From NCBI GenBank assembly GCA_023404955.1, contig JAEXZY010000042.1, positions 1-64,000 of the forward strand: a DNA stretch of 64,000 nucleotides, in the 5' to 3' direction. The DNA is from Actinomycetes bacterium (GTDB lineage: Bacteria > Actinomycetota > Actinomycetes > Mycobacteriales > Mycobacteriaceae). Position 1 is the stretch's first letter, and the number at the start of each line of letters is the position of its first letter. The notes beneath the pieces were generated by a model that saw only the letters and a program-made list of their open reading frames with translations, was not told where the DNA came from and did not search any database. The position numbers and the translations under genes are program-made. Shown here one piece after another: positions 50,956-59,452 of the stretch.

Positions 50956-52651
50956 GCGGCTCCTTGTTCTCGGACGTCGATCTCCGACGCGTGATTCTCG
51001 ACCGCACGACGCGGCCCACGAAGAGATCATTGTGCAGCATGGCTCCCAGAAGTCCCGCAATGCCGACTCCCACCAGCACCGCCTCCACATAGGGACCGAA
51101 CCGGGTGGCGGGGGTCAGCGACGTGCGCAGCCTCACCTGTTGATCCAGGTAGGCCGCTTCGAAGAACTGCGTGCGAGCGAGCTCGCGGCCCGCCGGCGAA
51201 ATCACCGCGCTGATCCCGGTGGTGCCGGAGACGACGACGAAGCGATCGTGCTCGACCGCCCGCAGCCGGGCGAACGCCAGTTGCTGTTCGCTCATCGCCT
51301 CGTCGAACGTCGCATTGTTGGCGGGGACGGCGAGCAGCTGCGCGCCGCTGCGGACCGCCTCGCGGGCGGCCCGGTCGAAGATCACCTCCCAGCAGGTGGT
51401 GACGCCGATCGGGACCCCGGCTGCGCGTACCACGCCGTCGCCGTGACCCGGCACGAAATAGCCGGCCCGGTCGGCGTACGGCGAGAGCTTGCTGAAGAAA
51501 CTGCGCCATGGCAGGTACTCGCCGAACGGCTGGATGATCTGTTTGTCGTGGCGGTCGGCGGGGCCGGTGTCGGGATTCCAGACGATGACCGAGTTCGTCG
51601 ACACCGGGTTGTCGCGGCTGTAGCCCGGCGCGGCGAGCACGCCGCCCACCAGGATGGGTGCCCGGATCGCGGTGGCGGCCGCGGAGATCTCCTTGGCGGC
51701 GTCGGCGTTGGCCAGCGGATCGATGTCCGAGGAGTTCTCCGGCCAGATGACCACCATGGGCTGCGGCGCCCGGCCCGCCCGCACCTCATCGGCGAGCCGC
51801 AGTGTCTCGTTGACGTGGTTGTCGAGCACCGCCCGTCGCTGGGCGTTGAACTCCAACCCCAACCGCGGCACGTTGCCCTGCACGACCGCGACGGTTACGG
51901 GTGGTTCGTCCCCGACGCCGGCGCCGGATGTCCGCACGTGCGGCCACGCCAGCGCGGCGGTCAGGAGCACGATGGCGACGCAGAGGCCCGGCAGCACCAC
52001 GGCCGGCGGGGCGGCGGCGCGTGCGGCGCGGTCGCTGCGCCACCACCGGATCACCTCGATCGTCAACGCTGCGAGACCGAAGCCGGCCAGCGCGACGCCG
52101 AAGGACACCAGCGGGGCGCCGCCGAGGTAAGCGAGCGGCAGCGCGGGACTCTGCGTCTGCGAATAGCCGACGACACCCCACGGGAACCCGCCGAACGGCA
52201 CCGTGGACTTCAACCACTCCTGCGCCGACCACAGGCCGGCGAACCAGAGAGGCCAGCCTGGCACCTTACGGACCAGCACCGCGGCAAGGCCGAACAGCGC
52301 CGGGAACAGAGCCTCGACCGCGCTCAACGCCAGCCACGGCACCGGTCCCACCAGCCCGCTGATCCAGGGCAGCAGCGGAACGTAGAACGCAAGGCCGAAA
52401 AGCAGGCCGTAGCCGAACCCACCCTTCGCGGTGACCGACGGCAGGGTCAGCAGCCAGCCCAGTCCCGCGAAAGCGACGAAGGCCGTCACCCACCAGCCGA
52501 ACGGCGGGAAGCTCAGGCACAGCAGCACGCCGCCCAGCAGCGCCACGGTCAACTGCGGCAATCGCTCGAGGACAGCGCGACTGAAGCGGTGTGCCCGCGA
52601 CGGCGCGTCGGCGGTGCTCGGCTCGGATTCGCGTTCGGTGGCCTCAGCCAT
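50939..52651 (-). CDS. lnt: apolipoprotein N-acyltransferase
   Basis: A 570-residue membrane enzyme. About seven N-terminal membrane segments (residues 30-245) precede a nitrilase-like domain with the full catalytic triad: Glu305 (WPENSSD), Lys370 (HDKQII) and Cys420 (TTCWEV). It adds the third acyl chain to lipoproteins after diacylglyceryl transfer and signal removal. The ATG at 52651 lies just inside the end of the amidohydrolase gene (8-base overlap). It interacts functionally with Ppm1 in mycobacteria. Confidence 0.93.
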   Translation of the reverse strand: MAEATERESEPSTADAPSRAHRFSRAVLERLPQLTVALLGGVLLCLSFPPFGWWVTAFVAFAGLGWLLTLPSVTAKGGFGYGLLFGLAFYVPLLPWISGLVGPVPWLALSAVEALFPALFGLAAVLVRKVPGWPLWFAGLWSAQEWLKSTVPFGGFPWGVVGYSQTQSPALPLAYLGGAPLVSFGVALAGFGLAALTIEVIRWWRSDRAARAAAPPAVVLPGLCVAIVLLTAALAWPHVRTSGAGVGDEPPVTVAVVQGNVPRLGLEFNAQRRAVLDNHVNETLRLADEVRAGRAPQPMVVIWPENSSDIDPLANADAAKEISAAATAIRAPILVGGVLAAPGYSRDNPVSTNSVIVWNPDTGPADRHDKQIIQPFGEYLPWRSFFSKLSPYADRAGYFVPGHGDGVVRAAGVPIGVTTCWEVIFDRAAREAVRSGAQLLAVPANNATFDEAMSEQQLAFARLRAVEHDRFVVVSGTTGISAVISPAGRELARTQFFEAAYLDQQVRLRTSLTPATRFGPYVEAVLVGVGIAGLLGAMLHNDLFVGRVVRSRITRRRSTSENKEPHERPR

Positions 52652-54230
52652 GCAGGACCGCGCCTCGATGCACCGTCTGCCGGCATCGCGGGGCGGCGCC
52701 GTCCAGCCGGGGCAGCAGCGGGACCCGGGACCGGGGGTCGGTGGACCAGCGCTGCACCGCATCGGCTGGGGCACTGACATCGAACTCGTCGGCGTCCCAC
52801 ACGGCGTAGGAGGCGGGCGCCCCCGGCACCAGGGTGCCCGTCATCCCGTCGCGGGCGCCGCCGGCCCGCCAGGCTCCGCGGGTCGCGGCCGAGAACGCGG
52901 CGCGGGCCGAGATGGCGCTGCCGGCGCTCTGATGCGTGGTCGCCGCGCGCACCGCCGACCACGGATCCATATCGGTCACCGGGGCGTCGGAGCCGAAAGC
53001 AAGGGGCACGCCTTGGGATGCTAACAGCGCGAAATTGTTCATCCCCGACGCACGCGTTCGCCCCACACGCTGGGCATACATGCCACCCGAACCGCCCCAC
53101 AGCGCGTCGAACGTGGGCTGCATGCTGGCGATCACCCCCCAGCGGCCCAGCATCGCGGCCTGCTCGCCGGTGACCATCTCGAGGTGCTCGAGCCGGTGTC
53201 CGCAGCGAGCGACCGCGACGCTGCCGAGCTCGTCGACCACGACGCCGAGGGCCTCGACGACCGCGGTGGCGGCGGCGTCTCCGATGACGTGGAAGCCGGC
53301 GGTGATGCCGGCCTCGGTGCACGCCATCAGGTGCGCGGTGATCTCGTCCCTGTTCAGGTAGGTGTTGCCGTGCGGCGTCGCGCAGCCGGTCGGTACGTCG
53401 GCGTAGGGCTCGTGGAGCCACGCCGTGCGCGAGCCGAGGGCGCCGTCGACGAACAGGTCGCCGGCCAGTCCCTGTGCCCCTGTCTCGGCGAGCAGCGCGC
53501 GGGCGGCATCGGCGGATCCGACGGCCTCACCCCAGTAGCCGACCACGTCGACGCCGTGGTCCAGCGTCCGCAGTTCCTGCCAGTCGTCGAGGCCACCGAT
53601 CTCGGGTCCGGCGCATTCGTGAACCGCGACGATGCCGCGCGACGCGGCGAGGTCGAGGGCGGCCCGGCGGGCCGTATCGCGCTGCGTGACGCTCAGGTGT
53701 TCGCGGGCCACCCGCCGCACTCGGTGGTGATCGTCGGCCGTCAACGGCCCCCGGCCCGACACGCCCGCGGCGAGCTGCAGTCCTGTGGAGGCCACCGCGG
53801 AATGCACATCGACCCGCGCCAGATAGGCCATGCGGCCCGGTCCCACCGCGGCGTCGACCTCGTCGACGGACGGCGGGGTCTTCTCGGGCCAGCCCGACTC
53901 ATCCCATCCGTGCGCCCACAGCACCCCGTCGGGATGCGACCGGGCATAGGCGGCGAGCAGCTCCACACAGTGCCGACGCGACGTCGCCTCGCGGAGGTCC
54001 AGGCCGGTCAGGCTGAGGCCGGTGGCGGTGACGTGCACGTGGCTGTCGACGAACGCCGGGGCGATGAACCCGCCCGCGAGGTCGACGACCTCTGCGTCGG
54101 GGAACTGCGCACGACCGACGGCATCGCTGCCCAGCCACGCGATCACACCGTCACGGACGGCCATCGCGGTCGCATCGGGCATCGCGGGGCTGTGAATGCG
54201 CCCGCCGAGCAGAAGGCGGGTGGTGTTCAC
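52644..54230 (-). CDS. amidohydrolase (YtcJ-like)
   Basis: A 528-residue metal-dependent hydrolase. The metal-binding HVHV sits near residue 65 (FVDSHVHVTATG), further histidines lie in VHECAG and FHVIGDAA, and the late SDAPVTDMDPW holds the catalytic Asp. The YtcJ group acts on amides or imides; the substrate is unknown. The GTG start overlaps the fxsA stop by four bases and the 3' end overlaps lnt by eight, so it is locked into the lnt-ppm1 operon. Confidence 0.83.
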   Translation of the reverse strand: MNTTRLLLGGRIHSPAMPDATAMAVRDGVIAWLGSDAVGRAQFPDAEVVDLAGGFIAPAFVDSHVHVTATGLSLTGLDLREATSRRHCVELLAAYARSHPDGVLWAHGWDESGWPEKTPPSVDEVDAAVGPGRMAYLARVDVHSAVASTGLQLAAGVSGRGPLTADDHHRVRRVAREHLSVTQRDTARRAALDLAASRGIVAVHECAGPEIGGLDDWQELRTLDHGVDVVGYWGEAVGSADAARALLAETGAQGLAGDLFVDGALGSRTAWLHEPYADVPTGCATPHGNTYLNRDEITAHLMACTEAGITAGFHVIGDAAATAVVEALGVVVDELGSVAVARCGHRLEHLEMVTGEQAAMLGRWGVIASMQPTFDALWGGSGGMYAQRVGRTRASGMNNFALLASQGVPLAFGSDAPVTDMDPWSAVRAATTHQSAGSAISARAAFSAATRGAWRAGGARDGMTGTLVPGAPASYAVWDADEFDVSAPADAVQRWSTDPRSRVPLLPRLDGAAPRCRQTVHRGAVLHG

Positions 54231-54721
54231 TCCGGCAGACGGCGAGGCTCGGGTGACGTGGCCCCCACGTCGGTGACGTCGATGACCTCACCATCGATGT
54301 AGTCGCGGTGGGAGGGCCGGTACGCGAACCGCGTCGCTCCGCCGACTCCCCTGCCGGCGCCGACGATGAGCGGGGCGCGGCGGGCCGCCATCGCGGTGAC
54401 GACGGGACGCGCGAGTGTGCGCGTGGGGGGAAGCAGCAGCAGTGCGCCGACGACGGAACTGGCCAGCCCGGGAATCACGACGAGCACCGTACCGAGCGCC
54501 ACCAGGGCGCTGTCGGTGACCACCCCGGCGGCGTTGTCAGCGGTGAGCCCGGACTGCAGGCGGCCCAGCTGCCGGCGCAGCTGGGAGCCGGCCAGCAGCA
54601 GGCCCAGCAGGAACATCGCCGCGACCGCGAGCATGGTCCAGCCGAAACCGATCGTCGCGGTGAGCGCAACCAGCACGGCCATCTCGACGACCACGTAGAG
54701 CGCGAAAAGCCTCATCGCCAT
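54227..54721 (-). CDS. fxsA: FxsA family membrane protein
   Basis: A 164-residue protein with three to four membrane segments in the first 115 residues. The RLFALYVVVEMAVLVALTATIGFGWTMLAV start (in pieces), the FLLGLLLAGSQLRRQLGRLQSGL stretch and LPPTRTLARPVV match FxsA. In E. coli FxsA alleviates phage T7 exclusion by the F plasmid; its normal role is unknown. The C-terminal tail is hydrophilic. It heads the operon with the amidohydrolase, lnt and ppm1. Confidence 0.87.
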   Translation of the reverse strand: MAMRLFALYVVVEMAVLVALTATIGFGWTMLAVAAMFLLGLLLAGSQLRRQLGRLQSGLTADNAAGVVTDSALVALGTVLVVIPGLASSVVGALLLLPPTRTLARPVVTAMAARRAPLIVGAGRGVGGATRFAYRPSHRDYIDGEVIDVTDVGATSPEPRRLPE

Positions 54722-54768
54722 GCCCGGTCAACGTCCGGGGCGCGCGTTCGGTTCCTCGCTGTCAGCGG

Positions 54769-55164
54769 TCACTGGCCGGCGGGCGGCGCGGTGACCTCGA
54801 TCGCGGCGTGCACCTTGTCGATACCGCCGCGAAGGATCGCCTGGGGGATGAAGTACCAGGCGTGGTTCCAGTAGCGCTTGATGATCATGTCGAACACCCG
54901 GCGGGTCTCGGACTTCGGCAGCATCCGGGCGACGCCTTCCACCGGCTCACCCTTGACCTTGCCGAGCACGCCGCACTTCTGGATTGTCACCCGCGGAGTG
55001 TTGTTGATGCGTTTGGTCTTCCACGACCCGTCATCGGTGATGATCAGCAGTTTGTCGCCGTCCGGAACGCCCCACACCGGGGTGGGCTTCGGTTTGCCGT
55101 CCTTGGTGAACGTCGTCAGCAGCAGATACTTCTCGCGGTAGACGTCGTTGAACGTAGGTGCCAT
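54769..55164 (-). CDS. PPOX class F420-dependent oxidoreductase, copy 1
   Basis: A 131-residue split-barrel protein of the pyridoxamine-phosphate-oxidase-like superfamily. KYLLLTTFTKDGKPKPTPVWGVPDGDKLLIITDD and the PRVTIQKCGVLGKVKGEPVEGVARML stretch (in pieces) fit mycobacterial F420-binding members such as Rv2061c. Its tail WYFIPQAILRGG differs from the second copy. It starts three bases after the neighbouring paralog, indicating tandem duplication. Confidence 0.83.
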   Translation of the reverse strand: MAPTFNDVYREKYLLLTTFTKDGKPKPTPVWGVPDGDKLLIITDDGSWKTKRINNTPRVTIQKCGVLGKVKGEPVEGVARMLPKSETRRVFDMIIKRYWNHAWYFIPQAILRGGIDKVHAAIEVTAPPAGQ

Positions 55165-55167
55165 GAC

Positions 55168-55548
55168 TCAGTTCCCCGTCAGTTCGATGGTGACGTTCTT
55201 ATCCATGCCGCCACGCAGCTTGGAGAAGAAGTTGAACACCTTGCCCAGCAGACCGTAGCGCTTGCCGAGCGCATCGTAGGTCGCGCCGTTGGCCGACTTG
55301 TCGAGAATCCGTGCGGTGGCTTCCACCGCCTCACCCGTGGGCTTGCCGCCTCGGTCGCAGGGCGCGATGGTCACCCGGGACGTGTTGCGGATGCGCTTGA
55401 CCTTCCACGACTTCTCCTGGGTGATGGCGATCAGCTTGTCCCCCGCCGGCGCCGCCCAGATCGCGGTCGGCTTGGGCCGACCGTCCTTGGTGAACGTGGT
55501 CAGCAGGATGTACTCGGACTTGGCGACTTCGGCGAACGTCACGGGCAT
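55168..55548 (-). CDS. PPOX class F420-dependent oxidoreductase, copy 2
   Basis: A 126-residue paralog of the preceding gene. The shared LLTTFTKDGRPKPTAIWAAPAGDKL and RVTIAPCDRGGKPTGEAVEATARIL segments (in pieces) show the same split-barrel fold. It is upstream in the pair and probably co-transcribed with it. Position next to cobN recalls Rv2061c beside Rv2062c in M. tuberculosis, so this or its neighbour is the ortholog. Confidence 0.83.
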   Translation of the reverse strand: MPVTFAEVAKSEYILLTTFTKDGRPKPTAIWAAPAGDKLIAITQEKSWKVKRIRNTSRVTIAPCDRGGKPTGEAVEATARILDKSANGATYDALGKRYGLLGKVFNFFSKLRGGMDKNVTIELTGN

Positions 55549-55575
55549 GGCACAAATGTAGCTGCGCGCCGCCGA

Positions 55576-58500
55576 TCAGCCCTCGAGATCCCCTTCGGTC
55601 TCCAGCAGCACCTGCCGCAGGCCGTCGAGCGTCGCCTGCTCGGGCGCGGCCCACATGCCACGTCCGGCCGCCTCCAGCAGGCGTTCGGCCATCCCGTGCA
55701 ACGCCCACGGGTTCGACTCGTTCATGAACTTGCGGTTCTCGTCGTCCAACACGTACCTCGCCGAGAGCTGCTCGTACATCCAGTCGGCCATGACTCCCGC
55801 GGTGGCGTCGTAGCCGAACAGGTAGTCGACCGTGGCGGCCATCTCGAACGCACCTTTGTACCCATGCCGTCGCATCGCGGTCATCCAGCGCGGGTTGACG
55901 ACCCGGGCCCGGAACACTCGGGTGGTCTCCTCCGAGAGGGTGCGGGTGCGCACCGCGTCGGGGCGGGTGTTGTCGCCGATGTAGGCCGCCGGGGCGGTAC
56001 CGGTCAGCGCGCGCACCGTGGCGACCATGCCGCCGTGATACTGGAAGTAGTCGTCTGAGTCGGCGATGTCGTGCTCGCGGGTGTCGGTGTTCTTGGCGGC
56101 CACCGCGATTCGACGGTAGGCGCGGTTCATGTCGTCGGTGGCCGGCGCACCGTCGAGGCCCCGGCCGTATGCGAACCCGCCCCACGCCGTGTAGACCTCG
56201 GCGAGGTCGGCGTCGTCGCGCCAGTTGCGGCTGTCGATCAGCTGCAGCAGGCCGGCTCCGTAGGTGCCCGGTTTGGACCCGAAAATCCTTGTCGTGGCAC
56301 GTCTGTCGTCACCGTGCTCGGTCAGGTCCACCTGTGCGTGTGCGCGCACCAGGTTGTCCTCGGTCGGCTCGTCCAGCGCCGCGACCAACCGCACCGCATC
56401 GTCGAGCATCGCGACCACATGCGGGAACGCATCGCGGAAGAACCCCGAGATCCGCACGGTCACGTCGATGCGCGGGCGGCCCAACTCGGCCAGCGGGATG
56501 GGTTCCAGATCCACCACCCGGCGCGATGCGTCGTCCCAGATCGGGCGCACCCCGAGCAGCGCGAGCACTTCCGCGATGTCATCGCCGGAGGTGCGCATCG
56601 CCGAGGTGCCCCACACCGAGAGCCCGACCGATTCCGGCCAGCGCCCGTGATCGGCCCGGTACCGCTCGAGCAGCGAATCCGCCATCGCCACACCGGTTTC
56701 CCACGCCAGCCGGGACGGCACGGCCTTCGGATCGACCGAGTAGAAGTTGCGACCCGTCGGCAGCACGTTGACCAGTCCGCGCAGCGGCGAACCCGACGGT
56801 CCGGACGGGATGAAGTGACCGTCGAGGGCCCGCAGCACCTGGTCGATCTCGCCGGCGGTCTGCCGTAGCCGCGGCACCACCTCCGTCGCTGCGAACCGCA
56901 GGATCGCGGTGACGTCGTCGTTGTCGGTCAGCGAGTCGACGACGCCGGCGTCCCAGCCGCTGTCCTGCAGCGCGGCAACGAGTTCCCGCGCCTTACCCTC
57001 CGCTTCGTCGACGGCCGACCGGTCGTCGTTGCCGTCCTCGGCCAGTCCGAGAGCCTGCCGCAGACCGGGCACCGTCTGCTCACCGCCGAAGAGCTGACGG
57101 GCTCGCAGGATCGCGAGCACGAGGTCGAGTTCACTGTCGTCGGTGGGCCGCTGACCGAGAATGTGCAGACCGTCGCGGATCTGGACGTCCTTGATCTCGC
57201 ACAACCATCCGTCGACGTGCAACAGCATGTCGTCGAAGGAGTCCTCGTCCGGCCGGTCCTCGAGACCGAGGTCGTGGTCCATCTTGGCCGCCCGCATCAG
57301 CGTCCAGATCTGTTGACGGATCGCGGGCAGCTTGCCGGGGTCCAGCGCGGAGATGGTGGAGTGCTCGTCGAGAAGCTGCTCGAGACGGGCGATGTCGCCG
57401 TATGTCTCGGCCCGCGCCATCGGCGGGATCAGGTGGTCGATCAGCGTGGCGTGGGCGCGCCGTTTGGCCTGAGTGCCCTCCCCCGGGTCGTTGACCAGGA
57501 ACGGGTAGACCAACGGCAGATCGCCGAGCGCGGCGTCGGTGCCGCACGACGACGACATGCCCAGCGTCTTGCCCGGCAGCCATTCCAGGTTGCCGTGCTT
57601 ACCCAGGTGCACGACGACGTCCGCCCGAAAACTGTTGCCGAACGCGCCATCCAGCCACCGGTAGGCCGCCAGATAATGGTGGCTGGGGGGTAGATCGGGA
57701 TCGTGGTAGATCGCCACCGGGTTCTCTCCGAACCCGCGCGGCGGCTGCACCAGGATCACGACGTTGCCGGATTGCATGGCCGCGATGACGATGTCGCCGT
57801 CGGGATTGCGACTGCGGTCGACGAACAGCTCTCCCGGCGGCGGACCCCAGTGCTCGACCACCGCGTCGGCGAGCTCAGTGGGCAGCGTGGCGAACCAGGC
57901 CCGGTAGTCCTTCGCCGACACCCGGATGGGATTGCCGGCCAACTGCGTCTCGGTGAGCCAATCCGGATCCTGGCCGCCGCGCTCGATGAGCGCATGGATC
58001 AGCGCGTCCCCGTCGCCGGCGTCCAGGCCCGGGACCTCGCCGACGTCGTAGCCGGCGTCACGCATGGCGCCCAGCAGCGCGATCGCGCTGGCTGGGGTGT
58101 CCAGGCCCACCGCGTTGCCGATCCGGGCGTGCTTGGTCGGATAGGCGGAGAAGACCAGGCCGACCCGCTTGTCGGCGGGAGCGACCGACCGCAGCCGGGC
58201 GTGCCGGACGGCCAATCCGGCGACCCGGGCGCAGCGTTCGGGATCGGCGACGTAGGTGATGAGCCCCTCGTCGTCGATCTCTTTGAACGAGAACGGAACC
58301 GTGATGATGCGGCCGTCGAACTCGGGGACGGCGACCTGGGTGGCCACGTCGAGCGGCGACATGCCGTCGTCGTTTGCCTCCCACTGGCTGCGCGACGAGG
58401 TCAGGCAAAGTCCCTGCAGGATCGGAACATCAAGGGCGGCAAGGTGAGCCACGTTCCAGGTGTCGTCGGCCCCGCCGGCAGACACCGCCGCCGGAGTCGC

Positions 58501-59154
58501 ACCACCGGCCGCGAGCACCGTGGTGATCATGGCGTCGGCGGTGCCGAGCAGTTCGATCAGCGCGGGCTCGGGAGTGCGCAGCGAGGCGCAGAACACCGGA
58601 AGTGGCACTCCCCCAGCGGTTTCGATGGCCTCGCACAGAGTCTCGATGTATGCGGTGTTGCCGGCGAGCTGCTGAGCCCGGTAGAACAGCACCGCGACGA
58701 CGGGACCGTCGGCTCGGCCCGCGGTTCGGTCCAGGACACCCCAGGCCGGTGTGCTCGCCGGCTCGGCGAAGCCGAGACCGGTCATCAGGAGCGTGTCGGA
58801 CAGGAATGCGTGCAGGTTCGCAAGATTGTCGACGCCACCTTGGGCGAGGTACACGTGCGCCTGCAGCGCGACCCCCGCCGGCGTGGTCGAGCGGTTCATC
58901 AGGTCCGCGTCGGGCGCCTGCTCGCCGCTGACCACCACCGCGGGCACCCCGCTGGCGACCACGGCGTCGATGCCGTCCTCCCAGGCGCGGTAGCCGCCGA
59001 GGATCCGGACCACCACGACGTCGGCGGCGGCGAGCAGCTCCTGCAGCTCACCGTCGACCAGGCGCGACGGATTGGCCCACCGATACTGCGCTCCGGACGC
59101 GCGGGCGGTGATCAGATCGGTGTCCGACGTGGACAGCAGCAGAACGGTCGTCAC
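55576..59154 (-). CDS. cobN: cobaltochelatase subunit CobN
   Basis: A 1192-residue giant chelatase subunit of normal length. CobN/BchH marks include GLVFSAYPTKHARIGNAVGLDTPAS, LGKHGNLEWLPGKTLGMSSSCGTDA and PLVYPFLVNDPGEGTQAKRRAHATLIDHLIPPM (in pieces). It binds hydrogenobyrinic acid a,c-diamide and, with AAA+ subunits, inserts cobalt in the aerobic cobalamin pathway. It starts with GTG. No cobalamin riboswitch was recognised in the 66 bases before the next small gene. Confidence 0.95.
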   Translation of the reverse strand: MTTVLLLSTSDTDLITARASGAQYRWANPSRLVDGELQELLAAADVVVVRILGGYRAWEDGIDAVVASGVPAVVVSGEQAPDADLMNRSTTPAGVALQAHVYLAQGGVDNLANLHAFLSDTLLMTGLGFAEPASTPAWGVLDRTAGRADGPVVAVLFYRAQQLAGNTAYIETLCEAIETAGGVPLPVFCASLRTPEPALIELLGTADAMITTVLAAGGATPAAVSAGGADDTWNVAHLAALDVPILQGLCLTSSRSQWEANDDGMSPLDVATQVAVPEFDGRIITVPFSFKEIDDEGLITYVADPERCARVAGLAVRHARLRSVAPADKRVGLVFSAYPTKHARIGNAVGLDTPASAIALLGAMRDAGYDVGEVPGLDAGDGDALIHALIERGGQDPDWLTETQLAGNPIRVSAKDYRAWFATLPTELADAVVEHWGPPPGELFVDRSRNPDGDIVIAAMQSGNVVILVQPPRGFGENPVAIYHDPDLPPSHHYLAAYRWLDGAFGNSFRADVVVHLGKHGNLEWLPGKTLGMSSSCGTDAALGDLPLVYPFLVNDPGEGTQAKRRAHATLIDHLIPPMARAETYGDIARLEQLLDEHSTISALDPGKLPAIRQQIWTLMRAAKMDHDLGLEDRPDEDSFDDMLLHVDGWLCEIKDVQIRDGLHILGQRPTDDSELDLVLAILRARQLFGGEQTVPGLRQALGLAEDGNDDRSAVDEAEGKARELVAALQDSGWDAGVVDSLTDNDDVTAILRFAATEVVPRLRQTAGEIDQVLRALDGHFIPSGPSGSPLRGLVNVLPTGRNFYSVDPKAVPSRLAWETGVAMADSLLERYRADHGRWPESVGLSVWGTSAMRTSGDDIAEVLALLGVRPIWDDASRRVVDLEPIPLAELGRPRIDVTVRISGFFRDAFPHVVAMLDDAVRLVAALDEPTEDNLVRAHAQVDLTEHGDDRRATTRIFGSKPGTYGAGLLQLIDSRNWRDDADLAEVYTAWGGFAYGRGLDGAPATDDMNRAYRRIAVAAKNTDTREHDIADSDDYFQYHGGMVATVRALTGTAPAAYIGDNTRPDAVRTRTLSEETTRVFRARVVNPRWMTAMRRHGYKGAFEMAATVDYLFGYDATAGVMADWMYEQLSARYVLDDENRKFMNESNPWALHGMAERLLEAAGRGMWAAPEQATLDGLRQVLLETEGDLEG

Positions 59155-59220
59155 CCCCCATTCGTACCGGACGAGGGTGCGCGTCGTGTCTCCGGCGTCG
59201 CTACCGGCCGCGTCGAACGG

Positions 59221-59319
59221 TCAGCGATTCCAGCGGCCGTACCAGGTCTGCCGGTAGGGCGTGCCCGCAGCGGCGATGAGCCCGGCCACGACGGTGGCGA
59301 ATGCGATGAGTGTGAACAT
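59221..59319 (-). CDS. possible 32-residue small membrane protein
   Basis: A short open frame codes for 32 residues starting MFTLIAFATVVAGLIAAAG and ending in a polar tail PYRQTWYGRWNR. It has one predicted membrane segment. An AAAGGA ribosome site lies eight bases before its ATG, and a perfect 18-bp palindrome lies 19 bases upstream. It fills the gap between cobN and the osmoprotectant operon. No family was recognised; it could be a regulatory or stress-related small protein. Without a homolog search the call is tentative. Confidence 0.5.
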   Translation of the reverse strand: MFTLIAFATVVAGLIAAAGTPYRQTWYGRWNR

Positions 59320-59337
59320 CGTTGTTCCTTTCCCGCG

Positions 59338-59355
59338 ACCCCGTGATCACGGGGT
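59338..59355. promoter_or_regulatory. perfect 18-bp palindrome upstream of small ORF
   Basis: ACCCCGTGATCACGGGGT reads the same on both strands. It lies just upstream of the small open frame at 59319 and could be an operator for a dimeric regulator. It has no loop, so it is a poor terminator. About 14 bases further, GGTACCGCCGGTACC (59369-59383) holds two GGTACC palindromes. Confidence 0.45.
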
Positions 59356-59452
59356 TCGCTGAGCGGACGGTACCGCCGGTACCGGGTCCTCGGCGGGAAA
59401 GGTGCGGGACGGAACTACCGCCGCGATGTTGTGACAGTCGTCACATCCGGGT

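Noticed and set aside
59155..59220. Possible cobalamin riboswitch before cobN
   Set aside because: Only 66 bases are available and no B12-box-like sequence was seen.
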